Shown here: positions 12,524 through 24,306 of the stretch, piece after piece
Numbering within the stretch: position 1 is the first letter of the stretch
Layout of the letters: every line of letters begins with the position of its first letter
DNA from: Cystobasidium ongulense
Lineage: Eukaryota > Basidiomycota > Cystobasidiomycetes > Cystobasidiales > Cystobasidiaceae
NCBI GenBank assembly: GCA_022835595.1
Contig: BQUP01000005.1
Location: 1,669,501 to 1,733,500 of the forward strand
Length of the DNA: 64,000 nt
Direction of reading: 5' to 3'
Position numbers and translations under genes: made by a program
The notes under the pieces: generated by a model
Told to the model about the DNA's origin: nothing
What the model saw: only the letters and a program-made list of their open reading frames with translations
The model's database searches: none

Positions 12524-15500
12524 ATGTCAGCATTAACTATGACAGCCTCACCAGAGAATGCGTTTGCCCAAAGCAGCAAGCGGAGGACTTCCACTACCAC
12601 CTCAGCAAGCAAGCATGCTGCCAGCCTCGAAGCGGCATTTCGGTATGAAAAAGCCCGACCTCGAGGTAGGACAATGCATTCTTCATCGATGAAAGGATCG
12701 TCTCGTTCAAAGGTCGCATTGTCAGACTCCATACCTTCGATATTGTCTGGAGTAGGAGGAGGAAGAGTAAATAGTAGTAGTAATACAGATGCAGGACATC
12801 GTATTAGTATGGTTAAAAGATCATCCATACCTTCAATTCCAGCTGGACCGAAATCTACTTCTTCGAGAATCACCGTAGAGCGGGGAGCTCATGGGCAGAT
12901 GGGAAATGTTGGACGACAAGGAAGCAGATCTTCTGTTTCTGTTTCTACCTCTAACTCTACCTCGTCCTCGTCCCCTTCTTCCACAACACGCGAGAGCACT
13001 TCACACCTCTCAAACACCGCCGAGAGCAGTCAAGCTGTTCACCGATCTAGCGGTCCTGCAAAGCATCAGCAGAATATCACTTTCAACGGAACCAAACCGA
13101 GGTCTTCGACTTTATCAAGTGTCATTCTGAATACGAGTGACACTACTCCTAGGCGAGGTACCATTACTGGTCATTCTCCATCATATAACCCTCCGCCTGC
13201 TGGTTCGGCTATAGTGAACGCCGGCACGACACCTTCAGCGAGTACCACTCTCAGAAGAATCCATATAGCCCCTTTAAGACTTGTCAATTCGAGCGCGAAC
13301 GGATTAGCTTCTTCCGGAGCTTATACTGCTACTTTACCTGGTCTCTCTTCGTCCAACACTGCAACGACTCTTCAATCATCTAGTAATTGGAGTTACGGAA
13401 CTCCCGCTACTGGTATCTCGAACGCCAACTTCAATAATCCTCCTCCTACTACTAAATTCATACCCGTCAATTCAATACCAACCTCGGCTCCGTCCCACCA
13501 GTACCGATACTCTTATCAACAGCAACAGGCGAGTACCAACCAATCCTCTCCTCCTACTAGTATGACATGTCCGACTGTCAGCGGGAGTAGTGGGGGTGGT
13601 GGAGATTCCGTCCAAGTCGAGCTAGCTCGAATAAGGACATCAGACTTCACAGTCATGCAAGTCGTTCATCCTAATTATACGTATGGAGGAGGAACACGCA
13701 ATCTCCCTCCTCTACCTACTTCACTTGCTGCTTCTGCTGTGAGCTATAATACTGTTTCAATGTCACCGCGATTCAACCAGTCAGAATCGCCTTATCATAT
13801 TGGAGGTGGTTTAAGTCGTAGTACGCCTGCTTCTTGGAGTATCAACGGTGGACATCGAGGCTATACCAACTATGCTTTTGGAGAGACTCTTGCGCTCCAA
13901 CATGGTACTGCTGGTACTGGCACAGGGTGGCCTTCGATGGATCAGCATCGTGCGGCGGCAAACGCGGCTGCCTCGATATATAAGACACCTCACATGACCC
14001 ATGCCACCCTTCCAATCATGCCATCGTCACCAGCTTATCGATTTCCGCCTTCTCAGTCAACAACGCCAGGAGCGTGGCAGACTTCTCCTGATTTCCCAGC
14101 ACACCATGATTCGATGAGAGGTAGTTTGAAACGTAAAGCTAGCTTGGGACTGCTTGATCAGATAGCGACTGGTCAAAGACGACGCAGCTCGGGGGAACGA
14201 GGGAGTGGAGGAGGAGTAGGTGGAAGAAGCGGGAGCAGGCGTGCAAGCAGAATTGGAGCGGACAAGCTACCTCCATGCACGCGGTTGAACGGAGAAGAGA
14301 GCTCGCTCGCGGGCGAGAAGGATGGAGCTGAAACGTAAGTCCTCAAGAGCGATACGGAAGCATTGTGCGATCCTCCGAAAGGCAAGGCTGATTATGGTTC
14401 TCTCTCCACTCCTTCATCCCTCCTTCTTATCGTCATGTCCGTCATGGATGCGTCTACTCCTCCGCCCCTCCTTTGTCCCCCACACCTCGCCCAAACAACC
14501 CTGGCAAACCCAAACACACCCGTCTCATCCTACTGGGACTGGGCTGAAACGCGTCGTGTGAATGTACATGAACAACGCCGACTCGGGCGATGCGGGCGTG
14601 TTTTGTGGATGGATGTAGCGCGTCGTTGGGGATGTCCATGTCGTGCTCGCCTCGAGGTGGAGGCGATGCGCAGATCGTCGACGTCCGAGCCATTGTTCCC
14701 AAGCTCGAAGAGGCCGAGGAGCCATCCGGGCTAGCCGTTGGAGCCGTCACCGGGGCGCAGTTGCTGGAGGAGGATCAAGGCGCGACTGCATCACCACTCT
14801 GCGAAGAAGAGGCGCGCCGTGACACGCTGTTCACCGCCAGACTCGGCAGCGGCAACAGTATCACCAGCGAGAATGCTCACTTGCACCAGGGTCTCCTGCA
14901 TGCTGAGGAGTGGGAGTTGCATGTCGATATAGCTGGGACTCGACGAGGTGAGTTTCAGTCCAAGGGCGATGGTGCAGAAAGAATGTCGCACCATGCGAGA
15001 TGAGCGCTGGCCGTGTTGACGTCTAGATCCAACCCAGATACCGTCACTGGCGCTGCTGCTAGGTCTTCCATCTCTGCCACTGCTCCTCCCGCTGGTCTCC
15101 CTCTGCCATCCCAACTCTCTGCGCGCGCCCTCAGTGCTGTCCTGGAAGTCTCGTTTGAGAGCGAAGGTGGTGGTGCTGCGACCTCGACAGGGGATCGCAA
15201 GCGCGACAAGCGCTCATTAGTGACCATCTCATCACCCATCTCGTCGTCAAGGACACGCGAAACACGTCGACGCCGTGCGCTGTCTCTCCCGCTCTTGCTC
15301 GACGACAAACTCGTTGCCATGTCGACCGGATCAAGCGGCGGACACCGACGCCAGCGAGTGTCGCGCTCAGTGGGGCCATCATCATCATCATCATCATCCA
15401 AAAAGTCACCACCGTCGACCTCGACATCAAACATCAGCCAGCTCGCTCCCATCATTGGCCTGCCATCCCCGACCACACCCGTGGAAGCAGCGTCACTCCA

Positions 15501-17374
15501 GCGCAGTATCGAACTCCGAGACGAGCAGAGAAAGCTGATTGAGGAAAGGCGCAAGCTGAGTGTTGGTACTGTGGCCAGTGGAAGCAGTATTAGTGCTACA
15601 TCTCTCGCAAGTCCAGCCTCCACCTACACTTCGCGCATCCCACTCCCTTCGTCCTCATTACCGTCGACTTCCAACTCAAAGCTTGCTGCTGATCAACTGC
15701 AGCTCGAGAGGTGAGTCGCATATAATCATGATTGGCTGTTGGAAAGAGACAAGATACACGGAATAAGGACATTATCTAACTCATCGGCCTTCTCCTTCTT
15801 TCGACGCGCCATGTCACGTGATCTGTTCCCGCCACCATATCTGAACTCACAACAGGCCATCCTCTAGACTGGCAAACAGACGAGGACAGGCAGCACAGGA
15901 GAAAGTAGCAAACCTCACAGTATCCACTCCTTCTGCCTCTGCCTCGACTTTCACTTCCGCCTCCGCTTCCACCTCTGAAGCTCGTATTCCTGCTGTCCCT
16001 CTGACAGCACCTCTCCGTCAATTCACAGAGCGAGCTTCCAATACACTCAGTTTCTCACATCACGCTCATTCTCAATCCCATCATCAACTCGGTTCACCTG
16101 CAGCGTATATCCCAAGAAACACAGAAAACACACTCCCTTTCCCTCGGTTTCCTGCTCCTGCGGGAAGTACGTCGAGTCCTCGTGTACCTTATTCTCAACA
16201 TCAAAGTACAGCACAGGCTCAGACTGCTGCTGGTTCTGCAAGCGTAACTGCCCCGGCAGGCTTCCATCCTTCGTCCTCAACCTCGTCGCATCGCACACTT
16301 CGAAGAGCTACTATTTCCCAAGCTCGTGATGCATACGCTCATTCCTCTCAGCCTTTCTCGGGATATTCTACAGTCCCGCCTTCTCGTGGTTTCCCATCTG
16401 CAAATAATGCTCCTCATGGATTAGCATCGAGTGTCATGCCTGGTCATCGACCACCTCTGACTGGTTCGGCACAACGTCATCATATACCGCCCATGCAGGC
16501 TCACCTTCATTCCGCACCTATGGTACAGGGGGGTAGTTACCCTCAGCCTACAAGTCACCCTCACTATCAAGTTCATGGACAAGCTCTACCCTCTCGTCCG
16601 GTAGGAGGAAATCACTTATCCCCTCCCATACCAGAGAATCCTCGTCAGCAACAACAACAACAACAGTCGCGACCATCCAAACAATCATTCTTGGCCATGT
16701 TTGAGCAAGTTTACGATACGGTCATACAACAACAAGAAGAAGGATCTTCATTATCTCCAAATTCACAAGATAGATTAAAATCACAGTTAGAAGGATTGTT
16801 AACAACAGCAGAATTGAATATTTCAAAAGAAATTGAAACTGAAAGAATCAGAAGAATAGAATGGGAAAATAAATTTGATAATAGATTCGAAGATTTCAAA
16901 AGAACTTTATCTGGTGAAGTTCTATTTCTTGAAAGACGTTTGAATTCAGTAGAGAGGAATCAAAAACTATTTGAAGGGAATGTTGGTGGTATTAGTAGTA
17001 CTATTGGTATTATCAGTCCTTCTACGAGTAGGAAACGATCAGCTGGTGAAATGGAAGATTCAGATATTACGTCACAAGATGGGGAGCAACGTCATTCACA
17101 TTCTAGTAGTACTACTACCATGGGTACTGCTAAAGGAAAAAGAAGATTTACTACACCTCCTGAATTAGTTAATCTTACTAAAAGAGTCGAAGTATTAGAA
17201 GCGAATGCGTCTTCTTCCTCTTTATCACCCTCTGGTATATTGCACATTTCTCCTCGTCAAAGCGGACCGACGATAAGTGCGATTCAGGCAACAGCACCAA
17301 CACATGTTCAACTCCAAGATGAACCTGTTTACACTACTACTTTTCGTCCTATATCAAGCTTGAGAGGTACATAG
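12524..17374 (+). CDS. Large Ser/Thr-rich protein with C-terminal coiled coil, function unknown
   Basis: The model has exons 12524-14334, 15027-15710 and 15856-17374, 4014 bases in total, which is exactly 1338 codons. I do not recognise the family. The N-terminal 600 residues are Ser/Thr/Pro/Gly-rich and disordered with scattered basic clusters (KRKASLGLL, RRRSSGERG). The middle carries a short helix rich in Glu/Arg (ELRDEQRKLIEERRKL). The last third has His/Pro-rich stretches, a Gln run and then the only well-ordered part, roughly residues 1080-1180 (SFLAMFEQVYDTVIQQQ, LLTTAELNISKEIETER, FLERRLNSVERNQKLF), which looks like a coiled coil. Low complexity of this kind is common in fungal transcription or signalling scaffolds, but that is only inference. 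The alternative start at 12443 is in frame. The first intron is very long, so this could be two genes instead. Confidence 0.55.
14335..15026 (+). other. 692-base GC-rich candidate intron, or boundary between two genes
   Basis: A GTAAGT donor after residue 603 of the upstream frame and a TCTAG acceptor before SNPDTVTG keep the frame (two bases plus one). The segment is far longer and more GC-rich than other introns. It contains its own plus-strand open frame at 14590-15003 that also has a GTGAGT donor at 14948. I could not find an intermediate exon that keeps frame through that donor. A separate gene starting inside the segment remains possible. Confidence 0.4.
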
Positions 17375-17811
17375 AATGATACGAAACAGAGAGTTAAGGG
17401 GCCGTAACCAAAGCGACTCGTCTTATGTGTCGTCGCGTTTGATAAAGGGCAGAAAGCTGGGGATTAAGTGCATGCATACATGCACATGTAATCATATCTG
17501 AGCCAAGATAGGCAAAAGACAATTTTAAACAGTATTTTGACATTTAGACAGGATTTCGGTATTCACAGGAGGGTCCCCACTATGGTTTATTTGTGCTTTT
17601 TCCATTCAATTTACAAATTGTGGTTCCTTCCTTGCACGCAATAAGAAGGATTTAAAGAAGAAGGATTTAAAAAGAACTTCACTGGAAAAGTGTTGTGGGT
17701 AACAGAATTAAGGCGAGTAACTTATCGCGGTGCCTTTTAGTTTTGGTGTTTTGTTTTCTCGGCGCAATGGAAACAATGGTATGATTGGCAAGCGATACCT
17801 TGTACTTCACA
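17375..17811. other. Intergenic, convergent 3' ends
   Basis: 437 bases between a plus-strand stop and the stop of the first F-box-like gene. From about 17690 it shares short blocks (GTAACAGAAT, GGCGCAATG, GGCAAGCGATAC) with the region downstream of the second F-box-like gene, so the tandem duplication included 3' flanking DNA. Nothing else is seen. Confidence 0.5.
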
Positions 17812-19550
17812 TTACGAAGGGAGAGGAGAGGCCATCTCTTCCATTACGTCCTCATTGCAATACTCTCCTTCGATTCTGAGATCTCGACCTAGAGATAAGC
17901 ACGAGGTTTTCAGGCTTGCGAAAGCGACCGAAGACCTGAAGGCTCTCACGGTGGAAAGAGGCCATTCTGATGCAAATTGAAGAGAAATCGAACAGCTCGA
18001 GGGTAGTAAAGGAAGGTGGGCGAGGATGTGCTGAAAAGTAGCAGGACGGCAACCTAATTTCACGGTAAGCCTGGCGAGACCTGGCAAATCCAGTCCATCC
18101 AGGTACCAGTGTAGTACTTCAGTTACCTTTGGCCCGCGCATCAGGTAGAGGGCTAGTTCTCGTACAGAGGGTAGCTGGACCCTATTGGCTCGATACATCG
18201 GCAGCCTAGAATCTTCGTCGAACGTAAGACTTAGGGCCTCAATGTGACCTTGAAGAGGTTCACTCAAAGGTACTGCCTGACCGGTCTTCGCGAGCGCAGG
18301 TGCGTGGTCATCCCACGTCTCCCAGTATACTACCTCGAGGCAGAGTCGCTTGCCCAAATCAGTAACGTACAGCCGCAGATCCTCTAGTCGAGTTTGGACG
18401 CTCGACCATGGGTCTTCGCCTGGGATGACACCTATCTTGATGTTTTTCAATAAGGTGCAGCGGTCTAGGAAAGACTTGAACATGGCACCCAGGATTATCG
18501 CGCTGCCACTAGTATCCATTGCATCTAAATATACTGTTTGGAGTTGTGGCGCTTGCAAAAAGGAGAGGATCTCATACACTGCATATGAATCATCTCGACA
18601 GTCCAGTTCGATAGAACGGAGATTGGCGAAAGTCAAAGTCGAGGGACTCCTTGGCGTGTTCCAGCCCTCCAAGGGAAAGGGGCCTTCTACTCGAAGTATG
18701 GTAGTTGGAAGGTTTGCTGCAAGACCAAACATAGACTCGTATCCTTCAGCGACGATCTCGACGTTCTTTATATGCTTGTAAGATTGCAGCTTTTGCAGAC
18801 AGACGGACCCGAATGATTCTTCCTGAGAGCGACCATCGACTTCGATGAATAAATGCGAGATAGTGACAGGCGCAAGTTTTTCTAGAAGATTTGCCAGGAC
18901 GAGCACATCTTCGTCATTTTTTAAAAAGACGCCATGTAGTTTGAACTTGATTACTATCTTCCCTCCCTGCAAGGCACGATTCCGTGATAATAGTCGGACT
19001 ATAAACGACCACTCCCGCGCCGCTGATATACTGGTCATTTGAACAGGTCCAGCCCCAGCTCTGGCGAAGTCCAAGTCCAGTGTAACAATTCGCAAATTCC
19101 TCATGCTGGCAAGTAGATTTGAGAAAGCACAAAGCGTTTCTGTGTCGAAGTCGACCAGCCATGGCGTAGCATTTGCATCCGAACCGACTCCTACATGGAA
19201 CCTAAAGCCTCGAAAAGAGCTGAGTGTTGCCGGTTGGAGGGTGATGTTACATTTTTGAATAGCGGAATGACCGATTCCATATAAAGCGAGAGTCCTGAAA
19301 ACCAATGGCAGAATTGCTCGACGAATGTGTGCAGATGTCCTGGACAGCAGCACCAATGTCTAAGATGAATTGCCGAATCAGCGACATTCAGTGGAACTAG
19401 GCAGATCTTCACTATTTACCCTTCGACTCAGGTGGGATGCCACCTGCCGTATGACAGGGTATGGCAGATTTGATACTGTGAGCCAGAAGCATGTGAGCAC
19501 ATAGCAGACGCAGACGACAGAAAGACAGTCATATCATTGAACTCACACAT
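17812..19550 (-). CDS. F-box-like/leucine-rich protein, tandem copy 1
   Basis: Three exons: 19550-19547 (only ATG T), 19475-19420 and 19359-17812, giving 535 residues in perfect phase. The N-terminus rebuilds to an F-box-like helix set: LSNLPYPVIRQVASHLSRR then TLVLLSRTSAHIRRAILPL, followed by VFRTLALYG, typical of basidiomycete F-box proteins. The rest is a degenerate Leu-rich repeat-like array (LRSIELDC, APQLQTVYLDAM, LLKNIKIGVIPG, RLEDLRLYV, LPSVRELALYLM). Such proteins usually pair an F-box, which binds Skp1 in an SCF ubiquitin ligase, with a substrate-binding repeat domain. The actual substrate is unknown and Skp1 binding is inferred. The central third is nearly identical to copy 2, while the ends are more diverged. 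Confidence 0.75.
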
Positions 19551-20176
19551 CACGGCTGCATGCTCTGACATGTACCAAGGGGAATCTGCAGCCAAGCACG
19601 TTCGCAAAAGTGGCAGGCGTATGCTAGATGTAAATCAATGGAGTCGGTTGTAGAGTGGAACTGTCGTTAAGACAAGGTGATGAAGAGGACTGCACCATCG
19701 TGGAAGTGTGGCTCTGTATGTCTGGCGTGCCTCGCGGTAAGGTCAGTCAAGGCGGTTCTGTCCATTATGTCAGGGGTAATGTAAGGTGAAGTGACCTTCT
19801 GTGTTTCGCTTGGTTAATCAAATTCTGCTAAGGATCATAAAGAGAGCGTTTACTATGCCAGCAATGTCCCACCAAATCATTACACAGGTTGTTTGAGTTC
19901 CGGCATCTGCAATTACGATGCCGAGCGGTGAGGCGCTGACTGTTTCGCCGCCATGTACTAAGTGGAAGCTTGAAAACAGGCTCCAATGTAGTAACATGCT
20001 GTGGTTAACAGAATCAACTCGTCTTAGGTTTCTTAGCTAGGCGCGATGAGACAAGCAAGCACTTGCAAGCGATTACTTTTACTACCGCTTCATTTTTGTG
20101 ACTCTCCCGGATGAAATTGCCGACCTCGCGTATTGCTTTATCTCTTAGCGAATTATTTTCTCCACTCAAGTTCAGT
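19551..20176. promoter_or_regulatory. Upstream region of F-box copy 1
   Basis: 626 bases separate copy 1 from copy 2. The segment at about 19737-19830 (GGTAAGGTCAGTCAA, GCGGTTCTGTCC, TTTCGCTTG) is paralogous to about 22253-22340 upstream of copy 2, which shows that promoters were copied with the genes. The part next to 20177 resembles the 3' flank of copy 1. Confidence 0.5.
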
Positions 20177-21990
20177 TCATCCGTGACTGGCTATCCTCGC
20201 TAGGCGCGATGTGATGAAGAGACGACGTGTGCGTAACGCCTGCAAGGTATCTTGTATTTGAGGTCTTTGGGGTGGAACTGACCAATATTCTCCCTCGAAC
20301 CTGAGATCCATGCCCAAAGACAAGCAGGTGGCTAGAAGTGTTTTGCAACCGTCTGAATGTTCGAAGGCGTCCACATCGATAGGTGTCCATGTTGATGAAT
20401 AGAGAACAAGACTCGAACAGCACGAGGGTAGTAAGGGAAGATACCCGAGGATGACCCGAAAAAGGTCGGGACCGCAACCCAGTGTTACCGTAAGCTTGGC
20501 AAGTTTTGGCAAGTCCAGTCCATCTAAATACCACTGTAGTATCCCGATTGCCCTTGGTCCGTCCATCAGCTGGAGCAAAAGTTCTCGGACAGAGGGTAGC
20601 CGGACCCTGGTGGCTCGATACATCGGCAGCCTAGATTCTTCGTCGAACATATAATACAGGCCTTCAATGTGACCTTGAAGAGGTTCACTCAAAGGTACTG
20701 CCTGACCTGTTATTGAGCGCGCAAGACTGTCACTGTCTGGCGCTTCCCAGTAATCTATCTCGAGGCTGAGTCGCTTGCCCAAATTAGTAACGTACAGCCG
20801 CAGATCTTCAAGTCGACTTTGGACACTCGACCATGGGTCTCTGCCTGGGATGACACCTATCTTGATGTTTTTCAATAGGGTGCAGCGGTCTAGGAAAGAC
20901 TTGAACATGGCACCCAGGATTATCGCGCTGCCACTAGTGTCCATTGCCTCTAAGTATACTGTTTGGAGTTGTGGCGCTTGCAGAAAGGAGAGGATCTCGT
21001 GCACTGCATGTGGATCATCTCGACAGTCCAGTTCGATAGAACGTAGATTGGCGAAAGTCAAAGTCTTGGGACTCCTTGGCGTGTTCCAGCCCTCCAGGAA
21101 ACAGGGGCGTTTCAGTCGAAGTATGGTAGTTGGAAGCTTTGCTGCAAGACCGAACATAGACTCGTATCCTTCAGCGATGATCTCGACGTTCTTTATATGC
21201 TTGTAAGATTGCAGCCTTTTCAAACAGGCGGACCCGAATGATCGTTCCTGAGAGCGATCATCGACTTGGAGGGATAAATGCGAGATAGTGACATTCTTGA
21301 ATCTCTTTAGGAGTTTTGCCAGTCCCATCACCGCACTGTCATTGCCTAGATAGACGCCGTAAAGCTTGATTCGGATATCTGCTCCGCCTCTCTGCAAAGC
21401 AGTAGTCTGTGATAGTACTCGGACCATAAGCAACCAGTTCCAGGACGCATATATTCCGGACATTGAAATAGCTTCAGGCATATGTTTGGGAAATGACACT
21501 TTCAGGGTGAAAGTTTTGAGATTCCTCATGCTGCAAAGTAGATTTGAGAGGGCACAAAGTGTCTTTGTGTCGAAGTCGACCACCCAAGGCGTAACAATAT
21601 CCTCCGGGCGGAATCCTACATGGACTCTGAAGCCTTCGAAAGAGCTAAGTGTTGCCGGCTGGAGGGAGATGTTACATTTTTGAATGGAAGACTGAGTGAT
21701 TCCATACAAAGTGAGAGTCTTGAAAACCAATGGTAAGATTAGCAGACGAATGTGTTCAGATGTGCTGGACAGTAACACCAATGTCTACGAGGATAGAGCC
21801 ATCAGCCGATATTCAACGGACCTGACAAAACTCTCGTTGCATACCCGGCGACGCAGGTGGGACGTCACCTGTAGTATAACACGGTCGGGCAGATCTGAAA
21901 CTATCCACCCAGAGTGTATCAGTGCGGTGCAATACAAAAACAGCAGACACACACGCCAGGAGGATAGGGATGATAGAACTCACATAGCAT
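20177..21990 (-). CDS. F-box-like/leucine-rich protein, tandem copy 2
   Basis: Three exons: 21990-21984 (ATG CTA T), 21901-21846 and 21784-20177, giving 556 residues with phases intact. The start reads MLFSDLPDRVILQVTSHLRR then TLVLLSSTSEHIRLLILPL. It has the same architecture as copy 1, including the 56-base second exon. The block from about 20640 to 21240 is nearly identical to copy 1 at the DNA level (GAMFKSFLDRCTLLKNIKIG is the same), whereas the N-terminal third and the last ~100 residues differ much more. The C-terminus is longer than in copies 1 and 3 by about 20 residues. An F-box adaptor role is inferred from family layout, and the target is unknown. Confidence 0.75.
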
Positions 21991-22590
21991 AGCTCAAGGT
22001 ACGGCGATGAGAAGCCGAAGATGTCTGGCTCCCTGACTCGGTGGTGAGTGAGTGCGACACTGAGTGCTCCTTGCCCAGATGTGTAAGATACTCGACCACA
22101 GGCTGAGCGCGCGCTGGCAGGTGTATGTCGTGTCTAGACTCGAATGTCTGTCGTAGAGTGTACTCCCTGCAGAACGGGGCAATGCAGCGAGGTGATGGAA
22201 GGAGCTGGACCAATCTTGGAGTGTTTTAATCATGTGGCCGAGGAGCTGCGCGGTAACGTCAGTCAACGCGCTTCTGTCCGTCACGTCACGTCGGTGAAGT
22301 AATAAGAGTAATGGATTTTTTGTATTTCGCTTGACTGTTCAAATTTGTGGTACGGATGCTGTACACAGCATATACTTTGCGAGCAGCTTCTCGCCCAGTC
22401 ACTTGCCATTTTGTCTAATCTCTAGATGTGCGAAGACGGTGCTTAGCTGAAAAATATAGTTTCTCCATTTCCTTCTGTTTATTGAGTGAACCTCTCCTAG
22501 ATAATCACCTTGCCAAATACTTTACTTGCTCTTCGGCAGTGAAGCTCTTCAGCTTGTTCAAAAGCTGCTCAAGGCCTTCGTGGCGACTGG
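21991..22590. promoter_or_regulatory. Upstream region of F-box copy 2
   Basis: 600 bases between copies 2 and 3. The part near 22253-22340 matches the upstream region of copy 1. No other feature is supported. The open frames on both strands are short and without domains. Confidence 0.45.
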
Positions 22591-24306
22591 TCAGACTGTC
22601 GGTGTACTTGATGACCAATGCTTCCCCTTGAACAGGAGTTGTATACCGAGCGATGTACAAAGGGCCTTCAGAGTCGCGCACTCGGCTGAAGCTTCGAAGC
22701 TGTTGGCATATTTCTTTGCCCTGACAGTTTGCCCAGGCCATCGAGAATCGTGAAGTACTTGGATTGAACAACGCGCGGGTAGCCAGGGCAGGCAGGAAAG
22801 GATCGGGTTGAGGAGAGCGGGACATCTGCCTATCACTACTGTAAGTGTGGTTATGTCTGGTAGATCTAAGCCGTCTAGATACCATTGTAAAACTCCAAGT
22901 GACCTCTGATCATCTAGCAGTTCCAACCATAACCCGCGTACGGACGGCAACCGGACCCTGGTGGCTCGGTACATTGGCAGAACCGTATTCGCATTGAGGT
23001 TGAAGTCAAGAGCTATCTCTTCAATATAGTCTTGGAGAGGTCCGCTTATAGGCACTGCCTGGCCAGTTTTCGAGCGTGCATTGCTTTCCCAGTAGTCTGT
23101 CTTTAGGCCGAGCTGCTTTCCTAGAGTAGCCATGTATAGACGCAAGTCTTCTAAAAGAGTTTGCACAGACAACCAAGGGTCTCTGCCAGGGCATAGACCT
23201 ATCTTAACACTTTTAAGGAGTGCGCAGCGGTGTAAGAATGACTTGAATTCATTGCCGAGGATAACCGCGCCGGAGTCAGTCTTGATCTCATCCAGATGTA
23301 TTGCGGAAAGCTTTGGGGCCTGAAGAAGCGAGATGATTCTAACAACTATATCTGCACTGCCAAAGCAGCCAAGTTGTAGGTACTGCAGATTGGTGAAGGT
23401 CAAAACATCGGAGCTGATTGGACTTTCCCAGTCTTCGAGATGCCACGCCTCATCTAGAGTCAGGGCAGTGACTTTGAGAGCCAACGCGAGGTCGTGTATA
23501 GACTCGAAAGCCGACGCGTGGATTTCAACGTTTTCTATATGTCCGCACGTCTGCAGTTTCACTAGAGTCTCCGCACGAAGACTTGTTTGCGCGGATGCCC
23601 GAGCAATGTCAAGGATTAAAGTATGGATAGGCAGGCGTGTGAAGTCTTCAAGAAGCTGCACTAGTGCTGTCACTTCCTCATCCGTGTTGAGAAGAACGTT
23701 TCGTAGGTTGATTTTGAAAGATATGTTGCTGTTTTGAAGCATAGCACTACGCGTGAGCTGTCTAATCATACGTGGATAATTTGGAGAACTGTGGATACTG
23801 GACAGCGATAGACGTGTTCCATGCGTGTCGGATTTGATCGCTAATTCCACATCCTTCAAGCTGGATAGGGTGATAAGAAGGTTCGAAAAGGCACATAGTG
23901 CCTCCGCTTCTACGTTGAGAACGCTTGTATTGGTATTTTCCGTGAGATGCGCCGTGACTCGAATAGTGAGATAATTGATGGAACCAAGTATCGCCGGTCC
24001 GAGGGTCTCATTGCAATTCCGAAGAACAGTCCGAGTGATCGCAGGCAGTGTGATGGTATTGAAGAGCAAGGGAAGAACTGCTTGGCGGATACCACTGGAC
24101 GTAGAAGACAGGGACACCAGCGTCTACCAGTACAAGTCAGAAGGTTTGCAATGGAGCTAGCGAGGTGGTTTGTTGCCTACCCTTCGACTGAGGTGCGATC
24201 CCACCCGCTGTACCACCTCGGCTGGCAGCTCGGAAACTGTATTGTGACAGCGCGTCAGAGCGGCTCAGACCGTATGGGATGGACTGACTGTATGCTACTC
24301 ACACAT
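22591..24306 (-). CDS. F-box-like/leucine-rich protein, tandem copy 3 (most diverged)
   Basis: Three exons: 24306-24303 (ATG T), 24236-24181 (again 56 bases) and 24123-22591, giving 530 residues in phase. The start reads MFSELPAEVVQRVGSHLSRR then TLVSLSSTSSGIRQAVLPL. It aligns along its length with copies 1 and 2 (EFKSFLHRCALLKSVKIGL, PMYRATRVRLPSVRGLWLEL, GVLQWYLDGLDLPD) but at clearly lower identity, so it split off first. Shared intron positions and the same ultra-short first exon show common descent by tandem duplication. The motif LPMYRATRVRLPSVR, kept in all three with small changes, may mark a functional surface. Substrate unknown. Confidence 0.75.

Larger units (their letters stand above)
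17690..24306 (-). repeat. Tandem gene array of three F-box-like paralogues
   Basis: Three head-to-tail copies with a spacing of about 2.3-2.4 kb. The unit includes coding exons, both introns and parts of both flanks. Copies 1 and 2 share a nearly identical core, and copy 3 is older. The order by divergence suggests copies 1 and 2 come from a later duplication or have been homogenised. Confidence 0.75.

Noticed and set aside
15380-15402. (ATC)n run as a functional repeat
   Set aside because: It is simply a Ser-codon run within a Ser-rich coding exon.
14955-15623. Minus-strand 222-codon open frame opposite the Ser-rich gene
   Set aside because: It mirrors Ser/Arg-rich coding sequence on the plus strand, has no domain and no splice context.
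17690-24306. Idea that the F-box array is a transposable element
   Set aside because: No terminal repeats, target-site duplications, transposase, reverse transcriptase or integrase were seen; the unit is a host gene with introns.
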